Part shown: piece after piece, positions 17,229-25,674 of the stretch
Layout: each line of letters begins with the position of its first letter
Numbering within the stretch: position 1 is the first letter of the stretch
Assembly: GCA_014240165.1 (NCBI GenBank)
Contig: JAAZXM010000019.1
Span: forward strand, 1-61,667
DNA length: 61,667 nt
Direction of reading: 5' to 3'
Source of the DNA: Myxococcales bacterium
GTDB lineage: Bacteria > Myxococcota_A > UBA9160 > UBA4427
Program-made: the position numbers and the translations under genes
Notes under the pieces: generated by a model
Databases searched by the model: none
Seen by the model: the letters and a program-made list of their open reading frames with translations, nothing else
Told to the model about the DNA's origin: nothing

Positions 17229-18359
17229 TCACACGCGGCCTCGGGTCATTTCGATGGATCGGGCCATGTCGTCGGCGGCGCGATCCCAATCGAATCGTTT
17301 CGCCCAGGCGAGGGCGGCCGCCGACATCGTCTGTGATAGGCGGTCGTCTTGAAGCAGATCGCCAATGCGCTCGGCGAAGCCGTCGATGTCTTCATCCGGA
17401 ACCAGAAAACCGGTTTCGCCGTGGCGAACCGAATCGCGCAGGCCATCGGCATCGGTGGCCACGACCGGGGTCCCCAAGGCGTTTGACTCCATCACGGTCA
17501 GCCCCCAGCCCTCTTTTTCGGAGGGGCACACGCAGACTCTCGCCTCGGCGAGCAGCGCGTCCCGTTCGGCATCGGTTACGAAACCGACGAAACGAGTCCG
17601 CTCTTCGAGACCGAGTTCCTGGGCGAGCTTTTCCAGGGCAGGTCTCGCGGGTCCTCGACCCGCAATGACGATGGGTGCGTTGGGAAATTCTTCCGAGAGC
17701 TTCGCCATGGCACGGAGCATAACGTCGATCTTCTTGTAGACCTCGAGTCGGCCCACGTAGATGACTCCCGGCTCCCTACGCGCACCCGAATCCGCCTGAT
17801 GTGCGGGCTTCGCGATGCCGGGGTGGCTGACCACGATGCGCTCCGCCGGAAGACCTCGCGCGACCAGGTCTCGCCGGGTGCTTTCGGAGATGGCGACGAA
17901 GGGGCAGGCCCGATAGAAGGGGGGGATCAAGCGCTCGGAGGCCCAAACCGTGGCGGCTACGGGCCAGGGCACTTGCTGAAAGGCCACCTCGCCAAAGAGG
18001 TGGTGGCAGAGTGCCAATACGGGAGTGGCCGAGTAGGCGGGCGAGTAGAAGGGCACCTTGTTCAAGCATTCCACGACGACATCGAAGCGCCCGGCACGGG
18101 TTTGCCGAGCCGTTTCCCAGAGTACCCGGGGATAATATATGGGGATTCGGCCCAATCTTCGGACCCGGATGCCTGCGATCTCTTCTTCCTGGGCACAGCC
18201 CGGAAAAGAAGAAGTCAGGTGGGTGATCGCATAACCGCGCCGGGCCAGGCGGCCGAAGATCTCATAGACATGGGTTTCGGCGCCGCCGGTCCGTGGGTGC
18301 CGGGGATCGCGTTCGTTGAGGAGCAGAACCCGGCATTCGTTTTCGGATGCGCTACTCAC
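17229..18359 (-). CDS. GT4-family glycosyltransferase
   Basis: This 376-residue GT-B enzyme has the N-terminal donor/acceptor loop RTGGAETHVYEIFGRLARRGY and AISESTRRDLVARGLPAERIVVSHPG at the domain junction. The GT4 nucleotide-sugar half carries YVGRLEVYKKIDVMLRA, CPSEKEGWGLTVMESNALGTP (the EX7E-type motif) and DVxEK-like residues. It is a cytoplasmic or membrane-associated transferase using a nucleotide sugar, probably building a lipid-linked glycan. GTG 18359 is the first plausible start and no strong ribosome site is seen. It lies 43 bp after the second polyprenol-phosphate sugar synthase. Confidence 0.85.
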   Translation of the reverse strand: MSSASENECRVLLLNERDPRHPRTGGAETHVYEIFGRLARRGYAITHLTSSFPGCAQEEEIAGIRVRRLGRIPIYYPRVLWETARQTRAGRFDVVVECLNKVPFYSPAYSATPVLALCHHLFGEVAFQQVPWPVAATVWASERLIPPFYRACPFVAISESTRRDLVARGLPAERIVVSHPGIAKPAHQADSGARREPGVIYVGRLEVYKKIDVMLRAMAKLSEEFPNAPIVIAGRGPARPALEKLAQELGLEERTRFVGFVTDAERDALLAEARVCVCPSEKEGWGLTVMESNALGTPVVATDADGLRDSVRHGETGFLVPDEDIDGFAERIGDLLQDDRLSQTMSAAALAWAKRFDWDRAADDMARSIEMTRGRV

Positions 18360-18402
18360 GATGAGCCCGCTCTCGCCAGGACATCCTTCGCCCCTTTCGC
18401 GC

Positions 18403-19119
18403 CTAGAGGCGCCCGAGGGCGTCGGCGATCCTGAGCCACCACACGACCCAGAGCGCTTCGAGTCCGATTCGGAAGTTGAGCTTCGATGTGCCCCGGGTCC
18501 TGTCGACGAAAAAGAAGGGGACCTCCTTGATTCGGGCGCCTTGCTTGACGAAGCGATAGTTCATCTCGATCTGGAATGCGTACCCGTTGGCGTGAATCCG
18601 CTCAAAGCCCATTTTTTCGAGTAGTTCGCGCCGGATGCAGCGAAAGCCGCCCGTGGTATCGCTGATGGGCAAGCCGCTGATCCGCCGGGCGTAGACGTTG
18701 CCGAACCAGCTGATGAGGATGCGTTCGATGGGCCAGTTCACCACCGTGATCCCGTTCAGGTAGCGCGAGCCCAGCACGACATCGTGGGATTCGATTTCAT
18801 CCAATAGTTGGGGAAGGCTACTGGGGGGATGCGAGAAATCCGCGTCCATTTGGATCACGAAGTCGGCGCCGAGCTCCAGAGCCCGCTTCAGCCCCGCGCG
18901 ATATGCCGGTCCGAGGCCTTGCTTGCCGTCGCGATGCAGCACGTGGACGCGATTTTCTGCCTCGACGAGGCGGTCGGCGATTTGTCCGGTCCCGTCGGGC
19001 GAGTCGTCATCGACGATGAGAATTTCGAGGCGCGGATCTTGGGCGAGAATCTCGGGGACGAGCAGAGGCAGATTTTCGGCCTCGTTGTAGGTGGGGACGA
19101 CGACGATGGCCCTGCTCAT
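18403..19119 (-). CDS. Polyprenol-monophosphate mannose/glucose synthase, second copy (GT2)
   Basis: This 238-residue Dpm1-like enzyme shows VPTYNEAENLPLLVPEI, IVDDDSPDGTGQIADRL, MDADFSHPP, GSRYLNGITVVNWPI, ISDTTGGFRCIRRE and RTRGTSKLN. Sequence and gene position differ from the copy at 8236-9012, so this is not a recent tandem duplicate. ATG 19119 has AAGGA 6 nt upstream. Upstream in-frame codons lack coding character, so the longer frame to 19248 was rejected. Two synthases could supply two different lipid-linked sugars (for example mannose and glucose) to the three GT39-like enzymes. Confidence 0.87.
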   Translation of the reverse strand: MSRAIVVVPTYNEAENLPLLVPEILAQDPRLEILIVDDDSPDGTGQIADRLVEAENRVHVLHRDGKQGLGPAYRAGLKRALELGADFVIQMDADFSHPPSSLPQLLDEIESHDVVLGSRYLNGITVVNWPIERILISWFGNVYARRISGLPISDTTGGFRCIRRELLEKMGFERIHANGYAFQIEMNYRFVKQGARIKEVPFFFVDRTRGTSKLNFRIGLEALWVVWWLRIADALGRL

Positions 19120-19327
19120 CAGTATTCCTTGGAGGCGCCGCTCAGCACCTGGTTGCCGGACCGGCCCGCGTTCCATCGTCCCGGGCTTTGCATGGATGAT
19201 CTGGGCAAGACGCGCAACAGGGTACTGCTTCCCGTTCGCATCGGCCAAGCGCGGGAGCGTTTCATCCAGACTTTGAAACCCGGCAGCGGCGCCCGGGAGG
19301 CGAATAGCACTCGCTTTCTCCCTCGGA

Positions 19328-19333
19328 TAGGCT
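19328..19333 (+). promoter_or_regulatory. -10-like hexamer next to the secretin GTG
   Basis: TAGGCT ends 6 nt before GTG 19340 and no ribosome site is present, which suggests a leaderless transcript. No convincing -35 was found. Confidence 0.25.
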
Positions 19334-19339
19334 CAACGC

Positions 19340-21559
19340 GTGATTCCTCTTTCGCTGCGACTTTTCCTGGTCCTTGCCCTGCTCCTCTCCGCGAGCGGCA
19401 CCGTCCATGCCCAGGCCCGCTCCGGATCGGGGGGCCGCATCGCGGTTCATTATGATCAGCGCGAGATCTCTGTCCTTGTGGACAAGATCGCCCGCGCCAC
19501 TGGCCGCCGCTATCTCTATAGCGATTCGCTCAGGGGGCGCGTCTCCATTACGGTGCCCGATCGGGTTTCCTATGACGAGGCCGTTGCGTTGATGAACGCG
19601 GCTCTCCATATCAAGGGCTTCGCCGCCTTGCCCGTGGGCACGGATACCACGAAAATTGTTCCCATCGCGGAAACCAATACGAGCGCGCCCCTGGTGGGGG
19701 AGCCCTTGGATCCCGAAGGCGAAAGGCCGATCAGCACCCTGGTTCGCCTGGATCATGCCAATGCCCAGAGCGTGGCGGTCACCCTGCGACCCTACGTGGC
19801 GTCCACGGGTCTTGCCTTGGCGTACGCGCCCAGCAACAGCATTATTCTCGCGGGTACTGAGGCCCGGGTGAGCCGCCTGATCACCCTTATTCGCATTCTC
19901 GATCAGGCGGCCAACGAGGATGTCCTGGTTCGTTCGCTCCGATATCGCTCGGCGGAAGCCATGGCAGAGGTTCTCGAACTGAGGTTCAACCAGAGCGCAG
20001 CCGTTTCCAAACATGCAAGGATTTGGACGGACCCCAGAACCAATCAAGTCGTGGTTCGCGCGCCTGCGACCCGGCTCGCCACGATTCGCGAAGCCATCAA
20101 TGAATTCGATCAGCCCATCGCGACCGGGGGCCTGATGCGGGTGATCCGCATCCACAACAGGGATGCGAATGAGCTGGCCGAAATTCTTCTCAGTACGCAA
20201 GAGGGGGTTTCGCTCAAGGGTTCCGCGCAGAGGGCGCCGCAGGTCTCGCAAATCGGTGAGGAACTCGCGGGGCGCGAGTATTCGGTCACGGTTGATGCAG
20301 CGACGCGTTCCCTCGTGCTCGCTTCGAGTTCAGAAACCCTGGACCTGCTTGCGGACCTCGTTGCCCAGCTCGATCAACTCCCGCCCCGGGTCATGGTGGA
20401 TGTCCTGGTTTTCGAGTTTTCTCGGCCCAGCGGTTTCGCGTTGGGATTCGATTATTTTCTGCCGCTGCTCGCGCCGAGCAGCATCACGGAGCCTGCGGTT
20501 TTCCTTTCTTCCGGGGGCGCTTCGCTCTCGAATACGGTGGGTATTCCGAGTACGGGTGTGCCCTCGTCGCCCTCGGGAAAAAGCTATCTCTTCGGTCGCT
20601 ATGCCCGGTCGCCGCTGCAGTTGAGCATCGACTCCGGCACCGGGGATCCAATTACCATCGAGATTCCCCGGGAGAACGTGTCCTTCCAGGCCGGCGAGTC
20701 CGTGGCCGAGACCAATATCCTGCTTAATCCCCATATTCTCGCCACGAGCGGTGAGGAACACGAGATTTTCGTTGGCAACGAGATTCCCGTGCCGACGGGG
20801 GCCTCGAGTGCGGCCGGGCAGTCATCGGGTATCGACCCCGCCCTGGTCCAGCGCCAGGTGATCGAGCGACGGGATGTGGGAATCCGGCTGACGGTGAAAC
20901 CGACAGTCGGCTTGGAGGGGATCGTGATTCTCGATATTTCCCTGGAAATTTCGGGGACTGAAAGCTCCGCCGCTGGGCCGGTTGAGAAGGTGGGCCCCAC
21001 CTTCACTGACCGAAAATTGGAGTCGACTCTCAGGCTTTCCGAGGGCCAGTTCGCGGTGATCGGAACGAGTAACGGAAGCGGCGAGGACGTTCAATATACA
21101 GGGGTCCCCTACCTCAAGGACATACCCTTCCTTGGTTGGATGTTCGGAAGCGTGAAGAAGACGCGGATGGAAAACGATCTGATCATGGTCGTTGAAGTCG
21201 AGTTGGTGCGCGACGCAAACGAGCAATTGGCAGAGACGATTCGCCGTGAACTCGCTTTGGAAAGATCGATGGCCCGGGTGGCGGACCTGAGGGATCTGGG
21301 CACGGAGCCCTTCGCGATTCTGTTGGATTCGGTCAAAGATGGCGAAAAGGCCGAGCGCATTGCTGAAGCCTTTGCGGAGGACGGCTTCAAGCCCCGGATC
21401 ACCGAATGGCAATCCACCGAGGGACAGATTTGGGATATCTACCTGACGAGTTTCGAAACCTTTGAGCGGGCAGGTGGGATCGCCCGTCGCCTCTCGGATG
21501 CGGGTTGGTCCCCAGAGATCACCGCCCTCTCTCCCCAGAATCCATTGGCGGGCGATTAA
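19340..21559 (+). CDS. Secretin (GspD/PilQ-like) with SPOR-like C-terminal domain
   Basis: This 739-residue outer-membrane secretin has a signal peptide (cleavage near VHAQA, residue 25). An N0-like domain (about 30-105) is followed by three KH-like N domains (about 130-350) with the repeating LxxILDQ / INEFDQP / VAQLDQLP endings. The beta-barrel secretin domain (about 355-620) ends in VPYLKDIPFLGWMFGS. Residues 657-733 (PFAILLDSVKDGEKAERIAEAFAEDG onwards) have the beta-alpha-beta repeat pattern of a SPOR peptidoglycan-binding domain, unusual for a secretin. No ATPase, inner-membrane platform or pilotin gene is adjacent; a lone pilin gene lies 30 kb away. The GTG start has no Shine-Dalgarno. 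Confidence 0.85.
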   Translation: MIPLSLRLFLVLALLLSASGTVHAQARSGSGGRIAVHYDQREISVLVDKIARATGRRYLYSDSLRGRVSITVPDRVSYDEAVALMNAALHIKGFAALPVGTDTTKIVPIAETNTSAPLVGEPLDPEGERPISTLVRLDHANAQSVAVTLRPYVASTGLALAYAPSNSIILAGTEARVSRLITLIRILDQAANEDVLVRSLRYRSAEAMAEVLELRFNQSAAVSKHARIWTDPRTNQVVVRAPATRLATIREAINEFDQPIATGGLMRVIRIHNRDANELAEILLSTQEGVSLKGSAQRAPQVSQIGEELAGREYSVTVDAATRSLVLASSSETLDLLADLVAQLDQLPPRVMVDVLVFEFSRPSGFALGFDYFLPLLAPSSITEPAVFLSSGGASLSNTVGIPSTGVPSSPSGKSYLFGRYARSPLQLSIDSGTGDPITIEIPRENVSFQAGESVAETNILLNPHILATSGEEHEIFVGNEIPVPTGASSAAGQSSGIDPALVQRQVIERRDVGIRLTVKPTVGLEGIVILDISLEISGTESSAAGPVEKVGPTFTDRKLESTLRLSEGQFAVIGTSNGSGEDVQYTGVPYLKDIPFLGWMFGSVKKTRMENDLIMVVEVELVRDANEQLAETIRRELALERSMARVADLRDLGTEPFAILLDSVKDGEKAERIAEAFAEDGFKPRITEWQSTEGQIWDIYLTSFETFERAGGIARRLSDAGWSPEITALSPQNPLAGD

Positions 21560-21571
21560 GAGCTTTCGAGC

Positions 21572-22462
21572 TCAGATGCCCTGGGGGCCGCCGGGTACGA
21601 AGAGCGGCTCTACGCCGTAGCGTTGGACGTCGGACGCGAGTTCCGCTTCGTCCGGAAGGTTGCTCTCTTCGCTGCGCAAATTGCTCGCGGCCTCGAGAAG
21701 GGTCGGGAGCAGGGTCGCATCGCTCGAAGAGTTGAGAAAGAGGCCTTCTCTTCCGAGGACGAAGCGAACGGCGCGCCCAACGGCCGCCGGCTCCCGCAAG
21801 GGTTCATACCAGCTGTAGCGAGGGCCGTCGCTCTCCTGCCAACGGCGGCGCGCGACGGACTTGATGGTTTGCACCGCAACGTTGCGGCTTCGGCATATTT
21901 TCAGCAGCGCGTTGAAATCCTCAGCGTAAGCGGGCTGGGCAATCATCGCGTAGTTGTAGGGAAGCAGGACAGAGTCGAATTCGAAACGCTCCAGGCTGCG
22001 TTGATGCATGGCGGCAACACGCGTGCCGTGCCCCGTCACACCGATAAAACGGACCAGACCCTCCTGCCGGGCCGCGACCAGAGCTTCGAGCGCGCCACCC
22101 GCTCCGAGTGCTTGCTCCCACTCTTTTTCATCGACCAGGTTGTGGAGTTGAATCAGATCGACTGAATCGACGCGAAGCCGCTCGAGCGAGCGGTGAAGGC
22201 TCTCTCTCGCACCTTGGGCATCCCGCTGCGCCGTCTTGGTAGCGAGAAAGAAGTTGCGGCGATGCTCCGGCATCCAGGCGCCGACTCGGATTTCCGAGTC
22301 GCCGTAGTCCGCTGCGGTGTCGATGTGGTTGACGCCGTGCTCGAGAAGAAGCTCGAGCACCTTGTCCGCCCGATCCTGGCGCATGCCGCCCAGAGCAGCT
22401 GCGCCAAAGAGAATTCGGGTACTGGTATGACCCGTTTTGCCGAAAGGGTTCTTTTCAAGCAT
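21572..22462 (-). CDS. Aldo/keto reductase
   Basis: This 296-residue AKR should reduce a carbonyl with NADPH on a TIM-barrel scaffold. The tetrad appears as DTAADYG (Asp and Tyr), ATKT (Lys) and LIQLHN (His). The early segment GKTGHTSTRILFGAAALGG and later VTGHGT fit the AKR11/YdhF-type group. The C-terminal cofactor region reads FLNSSSDATLLPTLLEAAS. The gene converges on the secretin with a 12-bp gap. ATG 22462 has no ribosome site, and a TAGAAT hexamer ends 7 nt before it, so it may be leaderless. The substrate is unknown. Confidence 0.87.
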   Translation of the reverse strand: MLEKNPFGKTGHTSTRILFGAAALGGMRQDRADKVLELLLEHGVNHIDTAADYGDSEIRVGAWMPEHRRNFFLATKTAQRDAQGARESLHRSLERLRVDSVDLIQLHNLVDEKEWEQALGAGGALEALVAARQEGLVRFIGVTGHGTRVAAMHQRSLERFEFDSVLLPYNYAMIAQPAYAEDFNALLKICRSRNVAVQTIKSVARRRWQESDGPRYSWYEPLREPAAVGRAVRFVLGREGLFLNSSSDATLLPTLLEAASNLRSEESNLPDEAELASDVQRYGVEPLFVPGGPQGI

Positions 22463-22469
22463 GAGCGCG

Positions 22470-22475
22470 ATTCTA
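22470..22475 (-). promoter_or_regulatory. -10-like hexamer next to the aldo/keto reductase ATG
   Basis: On the minus strand TAGAAT (5 of 6) ends 7 nt before ATG 22462. With transcription starting about 7 nt after the -10, the mRNA would begin at or next to the start codon. Confidence 0.35.
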
Positions 22476-22629
22476 GCCGGGCAATTTACGCCGTGCTTCG
22501 TGGGCCGGGGGGGCTGGCCCTGCTGTCGCGCTCATTGTGGGAGGTCTCGCAAGCCGAGGCAGGGTGCCGTGCTAGTCTCCGCGGCCGAGAATCTCCAAAA
22601 CCGGATGGAGCGGGACTCAGGCGTTTTCT

Positions 22630-25614
22630 ATGGATCGGCGCTTTCTACTCTTGCAACTCTGTTTTTTCATTTCGGGCTTTGCCGCTCTGCTCTACGAGAC
22701 GGCTTGGACCCGGGAGTTGGCGTTCGTATTCGGGACTTCAGAACTCGCGGTCACGGCGGTTCTGGCTGCCTATATGGCGGGCTTGGCCCTGGGTGCCGCC
22801 ATTGCGGCTCGCCTGGCTCATCGGATTCGCCGCCCGGTGCTGGCCTACGGGGTGATCGAGTTGGGCATCGGGCTCGGCGCGCTGGCCGTTCCCTTCGCGA
22901 TTCGCGGCCTGATGGCGATCTACGTGAACTGGCTGGGGGGCCTGGAAGCGCCGCCCGAAAGCGTCGGCCTCACTACGGCCCTCTTCCATCTCGGCGGGGC
23001 CTTTCTTGTTCTCGTTCCCTGCACGGCTCTGATGGGGGCGACCCTGCCGCTGCTGGCTCGCCATGCCGTTCACGACAACGAGCAGGTCGGCCCGCGTATC
23101 GGCTACCTCTATGCGGTGAATACCGCGGGGGCGATCTGCGGCGCCATCACGGCCGCGTTTGTTCTCCTTCCAGAGATCGGTCTGCGGCAGACGATCTATT
23201 TCGGAGCGTTCGCCAACGCGCTGGTCTTCGTCGCCGCTGCGCTGCTCTCCCGCTACGCACCCCCGGCTGATAGGGCTCCTGCGCGCCGGTCGGCGGGCTT
23301 CTCGCCGGTTCTGCCCCTGATCGCCCTCTCGGGAGCCGTTTCCTTTACCTACGAGGTGCTCTGGGTTCGCCTGCTCGGTTTTATTCTCGGGGGCAGCACG
23401 GCGGCCTTCGCCACCATGTTGTCGAGTTTTCTGATCGGCATCGCTCTGGGGAGTGCCTTCGCCTCGCGCTATGCGCGGGATATGAAGCGCGCAGCTTCGG
23501 GCTTTGCTTTTGCGCAACTCGGCACGGCGTTGATGGCCTGGTTGACCTTCGCTCTCGCCGACCGAATCGCCACGGTCCCGGTTGCCATGAATGCCTCGAC
23601 GGCGGCTCTTCTTCCCGGCGCCGGAGTTGCGGTGCTGATCCTGCTTCCCGTGACCCTCTGCGTGGGCGCAAGTTTCCCCTTCGCGGTGCGCCTGATGGCG
23701 GTGAACGCTGACGATGCGGCTTCGGCCAGTGCCCGGGTCTACGCTTGGAATACCCTGGGTTGCATCGTGGGTGCGGTGGCCACTGGCTTTTGGCTGCTTC
23801 CGGTCTTTGGCTTCGAGGGCGCCCTCCTGATCGGGGCCCTGGTGAATGTCCTCCTCGCCATGGCGGCCACGGGGTTCTTCACTTCGGGCACGACGCGCGC
23901 GGTTTCTGTTGGAGTCGGTGCGCTGGTTGCCCTGGTTCTGCTCGTCCAGAGGCCCGCTCCGCCCCTGGGCCTGATCGAGTCGGTGGTGTTCAAATCGAAA
24001 GCCGGGCAGGGCGAGTTGGCTTTCCTGGAGGTGGGGCGTTCCGCAACCGTTACCCTGAGTCGCATTCCCTATGCGCATCAGATCGCCACCAATGGACTTC
24101 CCGAATCCGTGATCCAGGCCGCATCCAACCCGCCGGATCTCTACCAGGAAGGGCGCTGGCTCAGCCTCTTGCCCCTGCTCGCCCGTCCCGAAGTCGAGCG
24201 GGTGCTGATTATCGGCCTGGGGGGCGGACGCACCCTGGCCTCGGTCCCGCCCACGGTGAAAGAGATCGATTTGATCGAATTGGAGCCCGAAGTCGTGGAG
24301 GCGAATCGGGAGGCCGTCGAGATGCTCGGCTTGCCCGACCCATTGGAGGATCCTCGGCTCACGCTCCGCATCGGCGATGCGCGGGGGGCGTTGATGCTCA
24401 CCGGGCGAAATTACGACGCCATCATTTCGCAGCCCTCGCATCCCTGGACCTCCGGGGCATCTCACCTCTACACACGCGAATTCTTTTCGCTGATCCAGGA
24501 AAGGCTGGCACCGGGTGGTGTTTTCGTTCAGTGGATGGGGCTCAGCTTCGTGGATGCTCCGCTTCTGCGTGGCCTGGTGGGGACCCTGGGTGCTGTCTTC
24601 GAAAACGTGACCGTGCTCCGTCCGGGCGGTGCGGCCATTCTCTTCATCTCTTCGGATAGCGAACTGGATTTTGCGAAGACCAGTGAGCGGGCCATCGCCA
24701 AGGCGCCGAAAAGTTTCGAAACCATTGGCGTGCATACTTTCAGCGACGTGGCCGCTGCGATCCGGCTCGAGAAAGAAGCCTCGCGTACTTTCGCGGCGAA
24801 CTACCCCATCATCACCGACGATCACAACCTTCTGGCCTGGGTAGCCGGGCGCTCTCCGGGCTATACGGGGGCGCTGGGAAGGGCGGGCAAGGATCTCCAA
24901 CTCCACGATCCCCTGCCCGAGTTGGCGGCGTTGGCGCCTCCGGGTGAGTTCATTCGTCGCATGGTGGTGCGTGGCTCGGAGGGTCGCGCCCGGGCCATTC
25001 TTCCGACGCTGGACCTGGAAGCCCGGAATACGGGTTCGGGCTGGCTCCTGGTGTCCAAGAGCAGGCCCCTGCGAGCGGCTTCTTTCTTCGAGGCCGCATT
25101 GGCGGAGAACCCGGAATCCGAATCGGCGCTGATTGGTCTCGCGTTTTCTCGAGGTCGCCCAGAGGATATCGAGCGCGTGTCCAGCGCCGTGCAAGCCGTC
25201 ATCGAGGGCGAAAGCCTCGTTCAAAGGCGTAATTTTCAGGCGCTCAGAGAACTTGACGATCTCCTGGCTCAGTCGCTTCCAGGAAGTTTGCTCTATCCCG
25301 AGGCGACGCGTCTGCGGGTCGCCTGGAGGTTGGGCCTGGGTACGCCTCAATACGCCGAGGAGGCCCTGGCCTTGGTGGAGGTATTGAGCGCGCGGGATCG
25401 TAAGGTCGACGAGTTGCTGCTTCGCGCCGAGGCCGCTCAGAAGGCGGGGAAGACCGAGTACGCCTGGGCATCCCTTTCCCGTATTGCGAGTTCCCTGCAG
25501 AGAAATCGCAAGAGCAAGATTCTCGCTCGCGAGGCATTGCGCTTGGCATCCGAGATCCCGCCCGATGAGTATGCCCCGGTGACTCTTCAGAGGCTGCGCC
25601 GCTTCGCCCAGTAA
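22630..25614 (+). CDS. Polytopic spermidine-synthase-like membrane protein with helical-repeat tail
   Basis: This 994-residue fusion has about 14 membrane helices (residues 5-440, MFS-like). A spermidine-synthase Rossmann domain (about 450-720) shows RVLIIGLGGGRTLAS, DLIELEPEVVEANREAVEML and RIGDARGALML. About 230 C-terminal residues are TPR-like helices. At the aminopropyltransferase active site the sequence reads IISQPSHPWTSGASHLYTREFF, so the usual catalytic Asp is Gln. Such MFS-spermidine synthase proteins are widespread and mostly uncharacterised; making true polyamine here is doubtful. ATG 22630 is used, with only a weak ribosome site. A terminator-like hairpin follows 30 bp after the stop. 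Confidence 0.8.
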   Translation: MDRRFLLLQLCFFISGFAALLYETAWTRELAFVFGTSELAVTAVLAAYMAGLALGAAIAARLAHRIRRPVLAYGVIELGIGLGALAVPFAIRGLMAIYVNWLGGLEAPPESVGLTTALFHLGGAFLVLVPCTALMGATLPLLARHAVHDNEQVGPRIGYLYAVNTAGAICGAITAAFVLLPEIGLRQTIYFGAFANALVFVAAALLSRYAPPADRAPARRSAGFSPVLPLIALSGAVSFTYEVLWVRLLGFILGGSTAAFATMLSSFLIGIALGSAFASRYARDMKRAASGFAFAQLGTALMAWLTFALADRIATVPVAMNASTAALLPGAGVAVLILLPVTLCVGASFPFAVRLMAVNADDAASASARVYAWNTLGCIVGAVATGFWLLPVFGFEGALLIGALVNVLLAMAATGFFTSGTTRAVSVGVGALVALVLLVQRPAPPLGLIESVVFKSKAGQGELAFLEVGRSATVTLSRIPYAHQIATNGLPESVIQAASNPPDLYQEGRWLSLLPLLARPEVERVLIIGLGGGRTLASVPPTVKEIDLIELEPEVVEANREAVEMLGLPDPLEDPRLTLRIGDARGALMLTGRNYDAIISQPSHPWTSGASHLYTREFFSLIQERLAPGGVFVQWMGLSFVDAPLLRGLVGTLGAVFENVTVLRPGGAAILFISSDSELDFAKTSERAIAKAPKSFETIGVHTFSDVAAAIRLEKEASRTFAANYPIITDDHNLLAWVAGRSPGYTGALGRAGKDLQLHDPLPELAALAPPGEFIRRMVVRGSEGRARAILPTLDLEARNTGSGWLLVSKSRPLRAASFFEAALAENPESESALIGLAFSRGRPEDIERVSSAVQAVIEGESLVQRRNFQALRELDDLLAQSLPGSLLYPEATRLRVAWRLGLGTPQYAEEALALVEVLSARDRKVDELLLRAEAAQKAGKTEYAWASLSRIASSLQRNRKSKILAREALRLASEIPPDEYAPVTLQRLRRFAQ

Positions 25615-25644
25615 TTTCCGCGCAGCCCTGCTCTTCTCAGCTTG

Positions 25645-25663
25645 GCGCCCATTGGGCGCTTTT
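25645..25663 (+). terminator. Rho-independent-type terminator after the spermidine-synthase-like gene
   Basis: GCGCCC (25645-25650), loop ATT, GGGCGC (25654-25659) and then TTTT. A perfect 6-bp GC stem with a short T-tract, 30 bp after the stop codon and between convergent genes. Confidence 0.5.
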
Positions 25664-25674
25664 GGGTGGTCGCA

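Noticed and set aside
19119..19310. Small minus-strand frame of 63 codons whose stop overlaps the ATG of the second Dpm1-like gene (TGATG).
   Set aside because: Composition is rich in Ser and Arg with no hydrophobic core or motif, typical of a shadow frame in GC-rich DNA. The ribosome site AAGGA at the ATG is enough to explain the start.
21560..21573. Hairpin GAGCT-TTCG-AGCTC between the convergent secretin and aldo/keto reductase genes.
   Set aside because: The 5-bp stem has no T-tract on either side and lies partly inside the reductase gene, so a terminator call is not supported.
22738..25350. 870-codon minus-strand open frame opposite the spermidine-synthase-like gene.
   Set aside because: It is antisense to a gene with clear domains, is dominated by Gly, Arg, Gln, Glu and His, and has no recognisable motif. 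It is a third-position GC artefact.
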